Source: Streptomyces sp. Go-475 (GTDB lineage: Bacteria; Actinomycetota; Actinomycetes; Streptomycetales; Streptomycetaceae). Taken from it: a DNA stretch of 64,000 bases. The notes under the pieces are model-generated. The model saw only the letters and a program-made list of their open reading frames with translations. It did not search any database and was not told the DNA's origin. Every line of letters begins with the position of its first letter. Position 1 is the first letter of the stretch. The translations under genes were made by a program, and so were the position numbers. Location: contig NZ_CP026121.1 of NCBI RefSeq assembly GCF_003330845.1, positions 6,429,501 through 6,493,500 on the forward strand. Direction: 5' to 3'. Below are positions 54,095 through 62,519 of this stretch, one piece after another.

Positions 54095-55242
54095 AGGACA
54101 CCGTCTGGACACGCTGGCCTTCCCGGGAGGCGCTGGGCCGTGAGGGGCTCTCCCGCTCGCGGTGCCTGCTGGCCTGGACGGTGCGGACCCTGGTCCTCGG
54201 CGTGCTGCTGTGGGGCACTCTCGCCGACAGCCGGGTGGGCGGCTGGAAGGCGGTTGCCGGGGCCGGAGGAGTGCTCCTTGCGGCACTGCTCGCCTGGGCG
54301 TTCTTCCGGACCACGCTCCAGCACCGGCTGTGGCCGTCGCTGGCGTCGCTCGCGCTGCTCCAAGGCGTCGCCGTCGCGGCGCAGCTGTCGGGGTTCGAGG
54401 TGGCGGCCCTCGTCATATGGTGCGGCTGCGCCGTTTCGGCACTGGAGCGGCTGCCACCCGCCATCGCCCTCACCGCGGCGGGTCTGGCACTCGGTTCGTA
54501 CGGGGCCGTCAATGACAGCGACCCCCTGACGACCGTGGTGACCGGCGTCGGCCTCGCCCTGGCCGGCTACACACTGCGCCTCGACGCCGAAGCGCGTGGC
54601 AGCGCCCAGCGGCTGCTCGCCCAGGAGCGGGTCGCGCGGGCGGCCGAGGCGGAGACGGCGGCGCTCGCGGAGCGGGCCCGCATAGCCCGGGAGATCCACG
54701 ACGTGCTCGCCCACAGCCTCTCGGCCCAGCTCGTGCACCTGGAGGCGGCCCGGCTGCTCATCGAGCGCGGCGGGGAACGGGAGCAGATCCTCGAACGAGT
54801 GGTGGCGGCACGGGAGATGGCGCGCGGCGGGCTCGCCGAGACTCGCCAGGCGCTCTCCGCCCTGCGCGGCGAGCTGACCCCGCTGGAGGACTTCCTGAAC
54901 CAGCTGGTGGGTACGTCCGACGGCGCGGAGATCACCATCACGGGTGAACGCAGGACACTGCCGGCCGAGGCCTCGCAGACCGTGCGCAGAGCAGCCCAGG
55001 AGGCTCTGACGAACGCCCGCAAGCACGCCCCGGGCGCCAAGGTGCGCCTTCGGCTCGACTACCGCCCGCATGAAGTGACCCTGGACGTAAGGGACTCGGG
55101 CGGCTCGCCGGGCGAGCTGACCGGGACGGGAGCCGGGTACGGTCTGCTCGGCATGCGGGAGCGTGCCGAGCTGCTGGGCGGCTCGCTCGAGGCGGGGCCG
55201 GGCGAGGAGGGGTTCGTGGTGACGTTGAAGGTGCCGGTATGA
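54091..55242 (+). CDS. NarL-group sensor histidine kinase (HisKA_3)
   Basis: 383 residues. About five N-terminal TM segments (LLAWTVRTLVLGVLLWGTL, AVAGAGGVLLAALLAWAFF, SLALLQGVAVAAQLSGFEVA, VTGVGLALAGYTLRL and others) without a large periplasmic domain. Phospho-acceptor His is in RIAREIHDVLAHSLSAQLVH; the dimerisation helix follows. ATPase: AAQEALTNARKHAPGAKVRL, LDVRDSGGS, GTGAGYGLLGMRERAELLGG. Coupled to the response regulator by an ATGA overlap. Signal unknown. Confidence 0.92.
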   Translation: MKDTVWTRWPSREALGREGLSRSRCLLAWTVRTLVLGVLLWGTLADSRVGGWKAVAGAGGVLLAALLAWAFFRTTLQHRLWPSLASLALLQGVAVAAQLSGFEVAALVIWCGCAVSALERLPPAIALTAAGLALGSYGAVNDSDPLTTVVTGVGLALAGYTLRLDAEARGSAQRLLAQERVARAAEAETAALAERARIAREIHDVLAHSLSAQLVHLEAARLLIERGGEREQILERVVAAREMARGGLAETRQALSALRGELTPLEDFLNQLVGTSDGAEITITGERRTLPAEASQTVRRAAQEALTNARKHAPGAKVRLRLDYRPHEVTLDVRDSGGSPGELTGTGAGYGLLGMRERAELLGGSLEAGPGEEGFVVTLKVPV

Positions 55243-55922
55243 CCGAGGAGGCCGAGCGGAAAACCGCTCGGGTGGTGGTCGCGGACGACCAGACGGTGGT
55301 GCGGGAGGGCATCGTGATGCTGCTCGGCCTGCTGCCCGGGATCGAGGTCGTCGGGGCCGCAGGAGACGGGGAGGAGGCGGTGCGGCTGGTCGGCGAAGTC
55401 GCCCCGGACGTGGTGCTGATGGACCTGCGCATGCCCCGCTGCGACGGCGTGGAAGCGACCCGCAGGATCCGCGCGGAGCACCCCGGGACGCAGGTCGTGG
55501 TGCTCACGACGTTCGCCGACGACGACTCGCTGTTCCCGGCGCTGGCCGCGGGGGCACGCGGCTATCTCACCAAGGACGCGGGCGGAGAGGACATCGTGCG
55601 GGCGGTGCACAGCGTGCTGTCCGGGGACGCGGGACTCTCGCCGGGCATTCAGAGACGGCTCCTGGAGCGCCTGACGGAGGACGACCACAGACCGGCCGCG
55701 CCCCGGGAGGCGCCGGACGGGCTCACCGCGCGGGAGACGGAGGTGCTGGTCCTCATCGCCGAGGGGCTCAGCAACCAGGAGATCGCCCGGAGGCTGCATG
55801 TCTCCACCGCGACCGTGAAGACGCACATCAACAACATGTTCACCAAGACGGGGCTCAAGGACCGTGCGCAGGCGGTGCGTTACGCGTATGTGCAGGGGCT
55901 GGTGCGGCCACCAGCGGGGTGA
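55239..55922 (+). CDS. NarL/FixJ-family response regulator
   Basis: 227 residues. Receiver: VVVADDQTVVREGIVMLLGL, phosphorylated Asp in VVLMDLRMPRCDGVEATRRI, Thr/Lys in VVVLTTFADDDSLFP and YLTKDAGGEDI. LuxR-type HTH: LTARETEVLVLIAEGLSNQE and IARRLHVSTATVKTHINNMF. Partner of the kinase encoded immediately upstream. Confidence 0.95.
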   Translation: MTEEAERKTARVVVADDQTVVREGIVMLLGLLPGIEVVGAAGDGEEAVRLVGEVAPDVVLMDLRMPRCDGVEATRRIRAEHPGTQVVVLTTFADDDSLFPALAAGARGYLTKDAGGEDIVRAVHSVLSGDAGLSPGIQRRLLERLTEDDHRPAAPREAPDGLTARETEVLVLIAEGLSNQEIARRLHVSTATVKTHINNMFTKTGLKDRAQAVRYAYVQGLVRPPAG

Positions 55923-55991
55923 GTCACCTGATGGGGTGAAGAGGGAGGGGAAGAAGAGTCGGGGATCTTCCCGTTCTGTCCATCCTTGGGC

Positions 55992-56552
55992 ATGCAGCCA
56001 AGCAAGGGCCGTCCCCGCGGAGTCGGGGCTGGTCAGGAGAGTTCGGTCGGGCCTTTCGACCGTCAAGTCCCGGTCCCGGCCGAGGAGGCCGCACAGCTCA
56101 GGTACGACGACCCCTGGTACGACGCTCTCGCCTCCGGCTGGGGCGAGTCGGCCTGTGCCGGGGCGCCCGCTCCGGCGGTCGTGCCGTCGGCGCGCGGGGA
56201 GGGGAAGGCCGGGGGCGCGGCGGCCGACGTGTACCTGGAGGTGCAGCGCAGCGAGGCCTTCCAGGAGGTCAGGCGGCGATACCGCAGGTTCGTGGTGCCG
56301 GCCTTCGCGGCCTTCTTCGCCTGGTACGTGGGCTACGTGGTGGCTGCCACGACCGCACCGGAGCTGATGGCCCGGCCCGTGGCGGGAGCGGTGAACGTGG
56401 CGATGCTGGCCGGACTCGGGCAGTTCCTGACCACCTTCCTGCTCACCTGGGCGTATGCGCGGCACGCGCGGCTGCGCCGGGACCGGGCGGCGCTGGAGCT
56501 GCGCTGGGACACGCAGGAACTGACGCGTGGCGTGAACGGCGGTGCCTCGTGA
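55992..56552 (+). CDS. DUF485 membrane protein
   Basis: 186 residues. A ~80-residue polar N-terminus is followed by the DUF485 core: YLEVQRSEAFQEVRRRYRRF VVPAFAAFFAWYVGYV and LAGLGQFLTTFLLTWAYARH. DUF485 proteins are usually encoded just before acetate/solute symporters and are thought to be accessory to them. ATG 55992 is used (TTG 55986 upstream is in frame). Overlaps the symporter start by 4 bases. Confidence 0.85.
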   Translation: MQPSKGRPRGVGAGQESSVGPFDRQVPVPAEEAAQLRYDDPWYDALASGWGESACAGAPAPAVVPSARGEGKAGGAAADVYLEVQRSEAFQEVRRRYRRFVVPAFAAFFAWYVGYVVAATTAPELMARPVAGAVNVAMLAGLGQFLTTFLLTWAYARHARLRRDRAALELRWDTQELTRGVNGGAS

Positions 56553-58141
56553 CAGGTGGACACCAGACGCTCGCGCTCCTGCTGTTCAGCGCGTTCGTCG
56601 CGGTCACGCTGGCGATCACGACGTGGGTCAGCCGTCACAGGCGCGGCTCGGCGGAGGAGTTCTACGCGGGCGGGCGGCTCTTCTCACCCATGGAGAATGG
56701 TTTTGCCATCGCGGGCGACTACATGTCGGCCGCCTCCTTCCTGGGGGTCACCGGGCTCATCGCCCTGTTCGGTTACGACGGGCTGCTCTACGTCGTCGGC
56801 TTCCTCGTGGCGTGGCTGGTGGTGCTGTTCTTCGTCGCGGAACTGGTCCGCAACTGCGGCCGGTTCACCCTCGCCGACGTCGTGGCGGCGCGGATGCGGG
56901 AGCGGCCGGTACGGATCGCGGCGGGAACCTCCTCGGTGACCGTGTCCGTTCTGTATCTGGTGGCGCAGATGGTCGGAGCCGGAAGCCTGGTGGCGCTGCT
57001 GCTCGGGGGTACGAGCGAGGCGGCACGGGCATGGACGGTCATCGGTGTCGGGGCGCTCATGGTGATCTACGTGTCGTTGGGAGGAATGCGGGCGACCACC
57101 TGGATCCAGATCGTCAAGGCCGTCCTGCTGCTCGGCGGCACCATCGCGCTGACGGCGCTCGTCCTGGTGCGCTTCCACGGCGATCTTGACCGGCTGCTGC
57201 TCACGGCCGCGGAGCGCAGCGGGCACGGCGAGGCGTTCCTGGCGCCGGGGCTGAAGTACGGAGGGGACTGGACCGCCCGTTTCGACTTCATCAGCCTGGG
57301 GCTGGCCCTGGTGCTGGGCACGGCGGGGCTGCCGCACATCCTGTCCCGCTTCTACACCGTGCCCACGGCGCGCGCCGCACGCCGCTCGGTCGTCTGGGCC
57401 GTGGGGCTCATCGGCGGCTTCTACCTGATGACGATCGTGCTGGGATTCGGCGCGGCCGCCATCGTGGGGCCGGACGCGGTGCGCGGGTCGAACGCGGCCG
57501 GGAACACGGCGGTTCCGTTGCTGGCGCTCGATCTGGGCGGTGGCGCCGGGTCCACGGGGGGAACGGTTCTCTTCGCGATCGTCGCCGCGGTCGCCTTCGC
57601 CACGATCCTCGCCGTGGTCGCCGGCATCACGCTCGCATCCTCGGCGTCCGTGGCCCACGACCTCTACGCGTCCCTGCGGCGCCGGGGCGGCAAGCCGCGC
57701 AGCGAGGTGGCCGTGGCCCGGGTCGCGGCCGTCGGCGTCGGCGTGGTGGCGATCGCCCTCAGCCTGCTCGCCAGGGACCTCAACGTCGCGTTCCTCGTGG
57801 GCCTCGCCTTCGCGGTCGCCGCGTCGGCGAACCTCCCGGTGCTGCTGTACTCCCTGTTCTGGCGCGGTTTCACCACACGTGGCGCCGTGTGGGCCGTCTA
57901 CGGCGGTCTCATTCCGGCCGTGGTGCTCGTGGTGCTCTCCCCGGTGGTCTCGGGCAGCCCCGACTCGCTGTTCCCGGGCGTCGACCTTCAGTACTTCCCG
58001 CTGCAGAACCCGGGTCTGGTCTCGATCCCCCTGGGCTTCCTCGCGGGCTGGCTGGGCACGGTCACCTCGGCGGAGGTCCCGGACGAGGCCCGGCACGCGG
58101 AGACCGAGGTGCGGTCGCTGACCGGGGCCGGAGCGGCGTGA
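56549..58141 (+). CDS. sodium:solute symporter, acetate-permease (ActP)-like
   Basis: 530 residues, about 13 TM segments. SSS-family motifs: TLAITTWVSRHRRGSAEEFY AGGRLF, ENGFAIAGDYMSAASFLGVT, MVGAGSLVALLLG, GTAGLPHILSRFYTVPTARA, ARRSVVWAVGLIGGFYLM, VAGITLASSASVAHDLYASL. The pairing with DUF485 is typical of acetate or short monocarboxylate uptake. The CitB-type response regulator gene converges 29 bp downstream. Confidence 0.88.
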   Translation: MTGGHQTLALLLFSAFVAVTLAITTWVSRHRRGSAEEFYAGGRLFSPMENGFAIAGDYMSAASFLGVTGLIALFGYDGLLYVVGFLVAWLVVLFFVAELVRNCGRFTLADVVAARMRERPVRIAAGTSSVTVSVLYLVAQMVGAGSLVALLLGGTSEAARAWTVIGVGALMVIYVSLGGMRATTWIQIVKAVLLLGGTIALTALVLVRFHGDLDRLLLTAAERSGHGEAFLAPGLKYGGDWTARFDFISLGLALVLGTAGLPHILSRFYTVPTARAARRSVVWAVGLIGGFYLMTIVLGFGAAAIVGPDAVRGSNAAGNTAVPLLALDLGGGAGSTGGTVLFAIVAAVAFATILAVVAGITLASSASVAHDLYASLRRRGGKPRSEVAVARVAAVGVGVVAIALSLLARDLNVAFLVGLAFAVAASANLPVLLYSLFWRGFTTRGAVWAVYGGLIPAVVLVVLSPVVSGSPDSLFPGVDLQYFPLQNPGLVSIPLGFLAGWLGTVTSAEVPDEARHAETEVRSLTGAGAA

Positions 58142-58169
58142 GGCACACGCCCCTCCCGCTGGGCGGCGG

Positions 58170-58865
58170 CTAGGGTGCCACCCACGCGTAGCGGTGCTCC
58201 GGCCGGCCAGTGTCGCCGTACCGGAGGGAGAGGCGCAGCCGACCGGACTGTTCCAGACGGCGCAGGTAGCGCTGGGCCGTGGAGCGGCTCAGGCCGGTCT
58301 CGGCGGCGACCTCGTGGGCGGAGAGCGGATGGTCCGCGCGGTGCAGGACATGGCAGATCAGTTCCGTGGTGGGCTCCGAGTGACCGCTCGGCAGACCGGG
58401 GGACGTCGAGACCGGGGTGGTACGCAGCGCGCTGAAGATCCGGTCCACCTGCTCCTGGGCGGCGACGCCGTGGCCGCTGCCGACCCGCTCGACGGTGCGG
58501 CGCAGGGCGGCATAGGAGTCGAGGCGGGAGTGCAGCGCGGCGAAGGTGAAGGGCTTGACCAGGTAGTGCAGGGCACCCAGGCGCATCGCGGCCTGGATGG
58601 TCGCCACGTCCCCGGCCGCGGTGATCATGATGACATCGGTGCCGTGGCCCTGGTCCCGCATGCGGTGGACGAGTTCGAGGCCCGTCTCGTCGGGCAGGTA
58701 GTGGTCCAGCAGCATCAGATCGATGCCTCCGCGCTGCACCCGCGCCAGCGCCTGGGCAGCGCTATGTGCGCGGGCGGCCACCCGGAAGCCGGGTACCTTA
58801 CCCACGTACTTGGCGTTGATCTCGGCGACACGGAAGTCGTCGTCCACGACCAGGACGTCAATCAT
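58170..58865 (-). CDS. CitB/DcuR-type response regulator (paralogue A, no adjacent kinase)
   Basis: 231 residues. Receiver: MIDVLVVDDDFRVAEINAKY, phosphorylated Asp in IDLMLLDHYLPDETGLELVH, VIMITAAGDVATIQAAMRLG, HYLVKPFTFAALHSRL. C-terminal winged HTH: STSPGLPSGHSEPTTELICH, SAHEVAAETGLSRSTAQRYL, RLSLRYGDTGRPEHRYAWVA. CitB-type regulators respond to C4/C6 carboxylates through CitA/DcuS kinases. Start ATG 58865 has gaaagagg upstream. Divergent from the ABC importer genes and similar throughout to the regulator at 61839, but lacks its own kinase here. Confidence 0.92.
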   Translation of the reverse strand: MIDVLVVDDDFRVAEINAKYVGKVPGFRVAARAHSAAQALARVQRGGIDLMLLDHYLPDETGLELVHRMRDQGHGTDVIMITAAGDVATIQAAMRLGALHYLVKPFTFAALHSRLDSYAALRRTVERVGSGHGVAAQEQVDRIFSALRTTPVSTSPGLPSGHSEPTTELICHVLHRADHPLSAHEVAAETGLSRSTAQRYLRRLEQSGRLRLSLRYGDTGRPEHRYAWVAP

Positions 58866-58937
58866 CGGGCCTCTTTCCGTCAAGGCCACGCGGGCGTCGA
58901 GCCCGTGTTTCGGCTCCGTTGTTGTAACCCGGGAAAA

Positions 58938-58986
58938 ACGAGCACAACAGGCCCTTGCGAGCAAAAGAACGGTATGCGCTCACAAG
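58938..58986. promoter_or_regulatory. repeat/dyad cluster between the response regulator and the ABC operon
   Basis: cttgcgagc (58954-58962) and gctcacaag (58978-58986) form a dyad with one mismatch; cgagca occurs twice in direct orientation (58939, 58958). The 161-bp gap must hold both divergent promoters, so these are candidate sites for a CitB-type regulator. Inference only. Confidence 0.4.
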
Positions 58987-59026
58987 ACTGATGCCGCATC
59001 CGGAACCGGATCTACCGTCCCCGGCC

Positions 59027-59842
59027 ATGAGCGCAGACACCAGCCCCGCCATCGAACTGCGGGGCGCGAGCAAAACGTTCAGGACGCCGTCGGGAGGCCT
59101 GCACACGGCCGTCCGGGACCTGGATCTCACGGTCGGCCGGGGGGAGTTCGTCGCGGTTGTCGGTCCCACGGGCTGCGGCAAGTCGACCACGCTGACCCTG
59201 GTCAGCGGCCTGGAAGAACCCACCGACGGCGAGGTGCTGGTCGCCGGGGAGCCGGTGCGCGGCGTCGGCGACAAGGTCGGCTTCGTCTTCCAGCAGGACG
59301 CCACCTTCCCCTGGCGCACGGTCCTGTCCAACGTGATGGCGGGCCCGCGCTTCAGGGGCGTGCCCAAGGCGGAGGCGAAGCGGAGGGCGAGCGAGTGGCT
59401 GGCCCGGGTCGGACTCGCGGCCTTCGAGGACCGTTACCCGCACCAGCTCTCCGGCGGCCAGCGCAAACGCGTCGCACTCGCCGCGACCTTCGTCAACGAC
59501 CCCGAGATCCTGCTCATGGACGAGCCGTTCTCGGCGCTCGACGTGCAGACCCGGGCGCTGATGTCGGACGAACTGCTCGAACTGTGGGAGGGCACGCGCG
59601 CCTCGGTCGTCTTCGTCACCCACGACCTGGAGGAGTCCATCGCGCTGGCCGACAAGGTCGTGGTGATGACCGCCGGACCGGCCACCGTGAAGCAGACCTT
59701 CACCATCGACCTGCCCCGGCCGCGAAAGGTCGAGGCGGTGCGCCTGGAGCCGCGTTTCATCGAGATCTACCGCGAGATCTGGGAGTCCCTCGGCGAAGAG
59801 GTGCGCATCACCCGCGAGAGGGGTGCCGCCCATGTCGCCTGA
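59027..59842 (+). CDS. ABC transporter ATPase, nitrate/sulfonate/taurine-type
   Basis: 271 residues. Walker A VVGPTGCGKSTTLTLVSGLE, Q-loop VGFVFQQDATFPWRTVLSNV, signature HQLSGGQRKRVALAATFV, Walker B ILLMDEPFSALDVQTRAL, H-loop VVFVTHDLEESIALADKVVV. Closest to SsuB/TauB/NrtD-type ATPases. ATG 59027 (MSADTSPAIELRG); overlaps the permease gene by 11 bases, indicating an operon. First gene of a three-gene importer. Confidence 0.93.
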   Translation: MSADTSPAIELRGASKTFRTPSGGLHTAVRDLDLTVGRGEFVAVVGPTGCGKSTTLTLVSGLEEPTDGEVLVAGEPVRGVGDKVGFVFQQDATFPWRTVLSNVMAGPRFRGVPKAEAKRRASEWLARVGLAAFEDRYPHQLSGGQRKRVALAATFVNDPEILLMDEPFSALDVQTRALMSDELLELWEGTRASVVFVTHDLEESIALADKVVVMTAGPATVKQTFTIDLPRPRKVEAVRLEPRFIEIYREIWESLGEEVRITRERGAAHVA

Positions 59843-60695
59843 GGTGATCAGCACCACGGTCGTGGAGACGGCCCAGGCACCGGACCGCGCCCACTCACGG
59901 GCCCGCGCCGCGCGCCGGCGGAAAATCCTCATCAACGTCGTCCGGGTACTGCTGCTGGTCGGTGTCCTCGGACTGTGGGAGGCATTGTCCCGGGCCAAGG
60001 TCATCGATCCGTTCAACTTCTCCATGCCCTCCCAGATCTGGGACCAGATCTACACCTGGGTGACGCACGGGACCGCGCTCGGCTCCCTGGGCGAGCAGAT
60101 CTGGTACACGCTCTACGAGGCGCTGCTCGGCTGGGTCCTCGGTGTGGCCACCGGTGTCGTCCTCGGTATCGCGCTGGGACGGATCACCTTGCTCGCCGAT
60201 GTTCTTGGTCCATACATCAAGGTGCTCAACTCGATCCCCAGGATCGTCCTCGCGCCGATCTTCGTGATCTGGTTCGGGCTCGGCCCCGCCTCCAAGGTCG
60301 CGTCGGCCGTCGTCCTGGTCTTCTTCCCGGTGTTCTTCAACGCCTTCCAGGGCGCACGCGAGGTGGACCGCAACCTCGTCTCCAACGCCCGGATCCTGGG
60401 CGCGAGCGACCGCAGGGTGACCCTCCAGGTGGTCATCCCGTCCGCCACCTCATGGATCTTCACCAGCCTCCACGTCAGCTTCGGCTTCGCCCTCATCGGC
60501 GCCATCGTCGGCGAGTACATCGGCGCCACCAAGGGCATCGGCCTGCTCGTCGCCCAGTCCCAGGGCACCTTCAACGCGGCCGGGGTGTACGCGGCGATGG
60601 TCATCCTCGCCGTCGTCGCGCTCCTCGCCGAAGGGCTGCTCACCTTCGCCGAGCGCCGGATCTTCCGCTGGAAGCCCGCGGATTCCGGGCACTGA
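59832..60695 (+). CDS. ABC transporter permease, SsuC/TauC-type
   Basis: 287 residues, six or so TM segments. Family features: LLVGVLGLWEALSRAKVIDP, LGWVLGVATGVVLGIALGRI, LNSIPRIVLAPIFVIWFGLG (BPD_transp_1 EAA-like loop near the inner membrane) and IGAIVGEYIGATKGIGLLVA. ATG 59832 has gagagggg 9 bases upstream. Confidence 0.92.
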   Translation: MSPEVISTTVVETAQAPDRAHSRARAARRRKILINVVRVLLLVGVLGLWEALSRAKVIDPFNFSMPSQIWDQIYTWVTHGTALGSLGEQIWYTLYEALLGWVLGVATGVVLGIALGRITLLADVLGPYIKVLNSIPRIVLAPIFVIWFGLGPASKVASAVVLVFFPVFFNAFQGAREVDRNLVSNARILGASDRRVTLQVVIPSATSWIFTSLHVSFGFALIGAIVGEYIGATKGIGLLVAQSQGTFNAAGVYAAMVILAVVALLAEGLLTFAERRIFRWKPADSGH

Positions 60696-60749
60696 CGCTC
60701 CCCGCACGCCCCCTTCCCGTTCCTCCCCTTCACAAGGACGTGAACCGCC

Positions 60750-61811
60750 ATGCGCAAGACCGCCCGCTACGCCGCCCTGGCCGCCACCGGCCTGCTCGCC
60801 CTCTCCTCGCTCACCGCCTGTGCCAACGACGCCGCCGGTACGACGTCGACCGGCTCCGGCAGCACGGGCGACGGCAAGGGCGAGCAGGTGAAGATCATGG
60901 TCGGTGGCCTGGACAAGGTCATCTACCTGCCCGCGATGCTCACCCAGAGGCTCGGCTACTTCGACGCCGAGGGGCTCGACGTGCAGTTGCTGTCCGAGCC
61001 CGCCGGCGTCCAGGCCGAGACCGCGCTCGTCTCCGGGCAGGTCCAGGGAGCCGTCGGCTTCTACGACCACACCCTCGACCTCCAGACCAAGGGCAAGCAC
61101 ATAGAGTCGGTGGTGCAGTTCTCACGCGCTCCCGGTGAGGTCGAGCTGGTCTCCGACAAGGCGGCGGGCGACATCACCTCGCCCAAGGACTTCAAGGGCA
61201 AGAAGCTGGGCATCACCGGGCTCGGATCCTCGACCGACTTCCTCACCAAGTACCTCGCCGTGAAGAACGGCGTGAAGATCAGCGACTTCACGCCCGTCGC
61301 GGTGGGCGCCGGGCCGACGTTCATCTCCGCGCTGCAGAAGGGCTCGATCGACGGCGGCATGACGACCGACCCGACCGTGGCCCAGGTCCTCGACAAGAAG
61401 GCGGGCAAGATCCTCCTCGACATGCGGACGCCGCAAGGGTCCCAGGAGGCGCTCGGAGGTCCGTATCCGTCGTCGAGTCTGTACATGCAGACGGACTGGG
61501 TGAACAGCCACAGGAGCACGGTCCAGAAGCTGGTCAATGCATTCGTCAAGACACTCACGTGGATGTCCACACACAGCGCGTCCCAGATCGCCGACAAGAT
61601 GCCGGCCGACTACTCGCAGGGCGACAAGGCGCTCTACGCGCAGGCGATCAAGAGCACGCTGCCGATGTTCACCAAGGACGGCGTGATGCCCGCGGGCGGT
61701 CCCGAGACGGTCGAGAAGGTGCTCAAGGCGTTCAATCCCAACATCAAGAACGCCAAGATCGACCTTGACCAGACCTACACGACCGAGTTCGCGAAGAAGG
61801 CCACGGGCTGA
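60750..61811 (+). CDS. ABC transporter substrate-binding lipoprotein, NMT1/SsuA-like
   Basis: 353 residues. Lipoprotein signal RKTARYAALAATGLLALSSL TAC, with the lipidated Cys in LTAC. Binding domain: KIMVGGLDKVIYLPAMLTQR LGYFDAEGLDVQLLSEPAGV, GAVGFYDHTLDLQTKGKHIE, KGKKLGITGLGSSTDFLTKY, GSIDGGMTTDPTVAQVL. Type-2 periplasmic-binding fold of the NMT1/THI5 group; ligands in the family include sulfonates, nitrate, thiamine precursors and aromatic acids. ATG 60750. Last gene of the importer; the CitB/CitA-type pair converges 27 bp later. Confidence 0.92.
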   Translation: MRKTARYAALAATGLLALSSLTACANDAAGTTSTGSGSTGDGKGEQVKIMVGGLDKVIYLPAMLTQRLGYFDAEGLDVQLLSEPAGVQAETALVSGQVQGAVGFYDHTLDLQTKGKHIESVVQFSRAPGEVELVSDKAAGDITSPKDFKGKKLGITGLGSSTDFLTKYLAVKNGVKISDFTPVAVGAGPTFISALQKGSIDGGMTTDPTVAQVLDKKAGKILLDMRTPQGSQEALGGPYPSSSLYMQTDWVNSHRSTVQKLVNAFVKTLTWMSTHSASQIADKMPADYSQGDKALYAQAIKSTLPMFTKDGVMPAGGPETVEKVLKAFNPNIKNAKIDLDQTYTTEFAKKATG

Positions 61812-61838
61812 CAGCCGAGACCGCCCTGAGCCGGCCGC

Positions 61839-62519
61839 CTAGGCGCGGGTCGCCCACACGTAACGGTGTTCCGGGCGGCCCGCGTCGCCGTACTTGAGGG
61901 TCAGCCGGGCCCGTCCCGTGCGTTCCAGGAGCTTCAGGTACCGCTGGGCCGTCTGGCGGCTCACCCCGGTGCGCTCGGCGATCTCCTGGGCGGACAGGGG
62001 GCCGTCGGCGCTCATCAGGGACTGACGGACCAGCTCCGCCGTGGTGGGGGAGTGCCCCTTGGGCAGATCGGGCTCCGACGGTGCCGACAGCGCCCCGAAG
62101 ATGCGGTCCACCTCGGCCTGCTCGGCCTCTCCACCGCCGTCGAGCGTGCGACGCAGCTCCGCGTAGGCCTCCAGCTTGGCGCGCAGCCCGGCGAAGGCGA
62201 ACGGCTTGACCAGGTACTGGAGCGCGCCGTGCCGCATCGCCGCCTGCACCGTGGACACGTCCCGCGCCGCGGTCACCATGATCACGTCGGTCTGGTGGCC
62301 GCGCCGCCGCATCTCCTGGACGACCGCGAGCCCCGTCTCGTCGGGCAGGTAGTGGTCCATGAGGACCAGGTCCAGCCGGGGCAGCGTCTCCAGCTGGCGC
62401 AGCGCGTCAGCGGCGCTGTGCGCCTCGCCCGCGACGTGGAAGCCGGGCACCTTCTCGACGTAGGCGGCATTGACCCGCGCGACCCTCGTGTCGTCGTCCA
62501 CGACCAGGACCTCGATCAT
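61839..62519 (-). CDS. CitB/DcuR-type response regulator (paralogue B)
   Basis: 226 residues. Receiver: MIEVLVVDDDTRVARVNAAY, Asp in LDLVLMDHYLPDETGLAVVQ, VIMVTAARDVSTVQAAMRHG, QYLVKPFAFAGLRAKL. Winged HTH: SEPDLPKGHSPTTAELVRQS, SAQEIAERTGVSRQTAQRYL, RLTLKYGDAGRPEHRYVWAT. ATG 62519 overlaps the kinase stop (ATGA). Clear paralogue of the regulator at 58170; together they flank the importer. Confidence 0.94.
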   Translation of the reverse strand: MIEVLVVDDDTRVARVNAAYVEKVPGFHVAGEAHSAADALRQLETLPRLDLVLMDHYLPDETGLAVVQEMRRRGHQTDVIMVTAARDVSTVQAAMRHGALQYLVKPFAFAGLRAKLEAYAELRRTLDGGGEAEQAEVDRIFGALSAPSEPDLPKGHSPTTAELVRQSLMSADGPLSAQEIAERTGVSRQTAQRYLKLLERTGRARLTLKYGDAGRPEHRYVWATRA

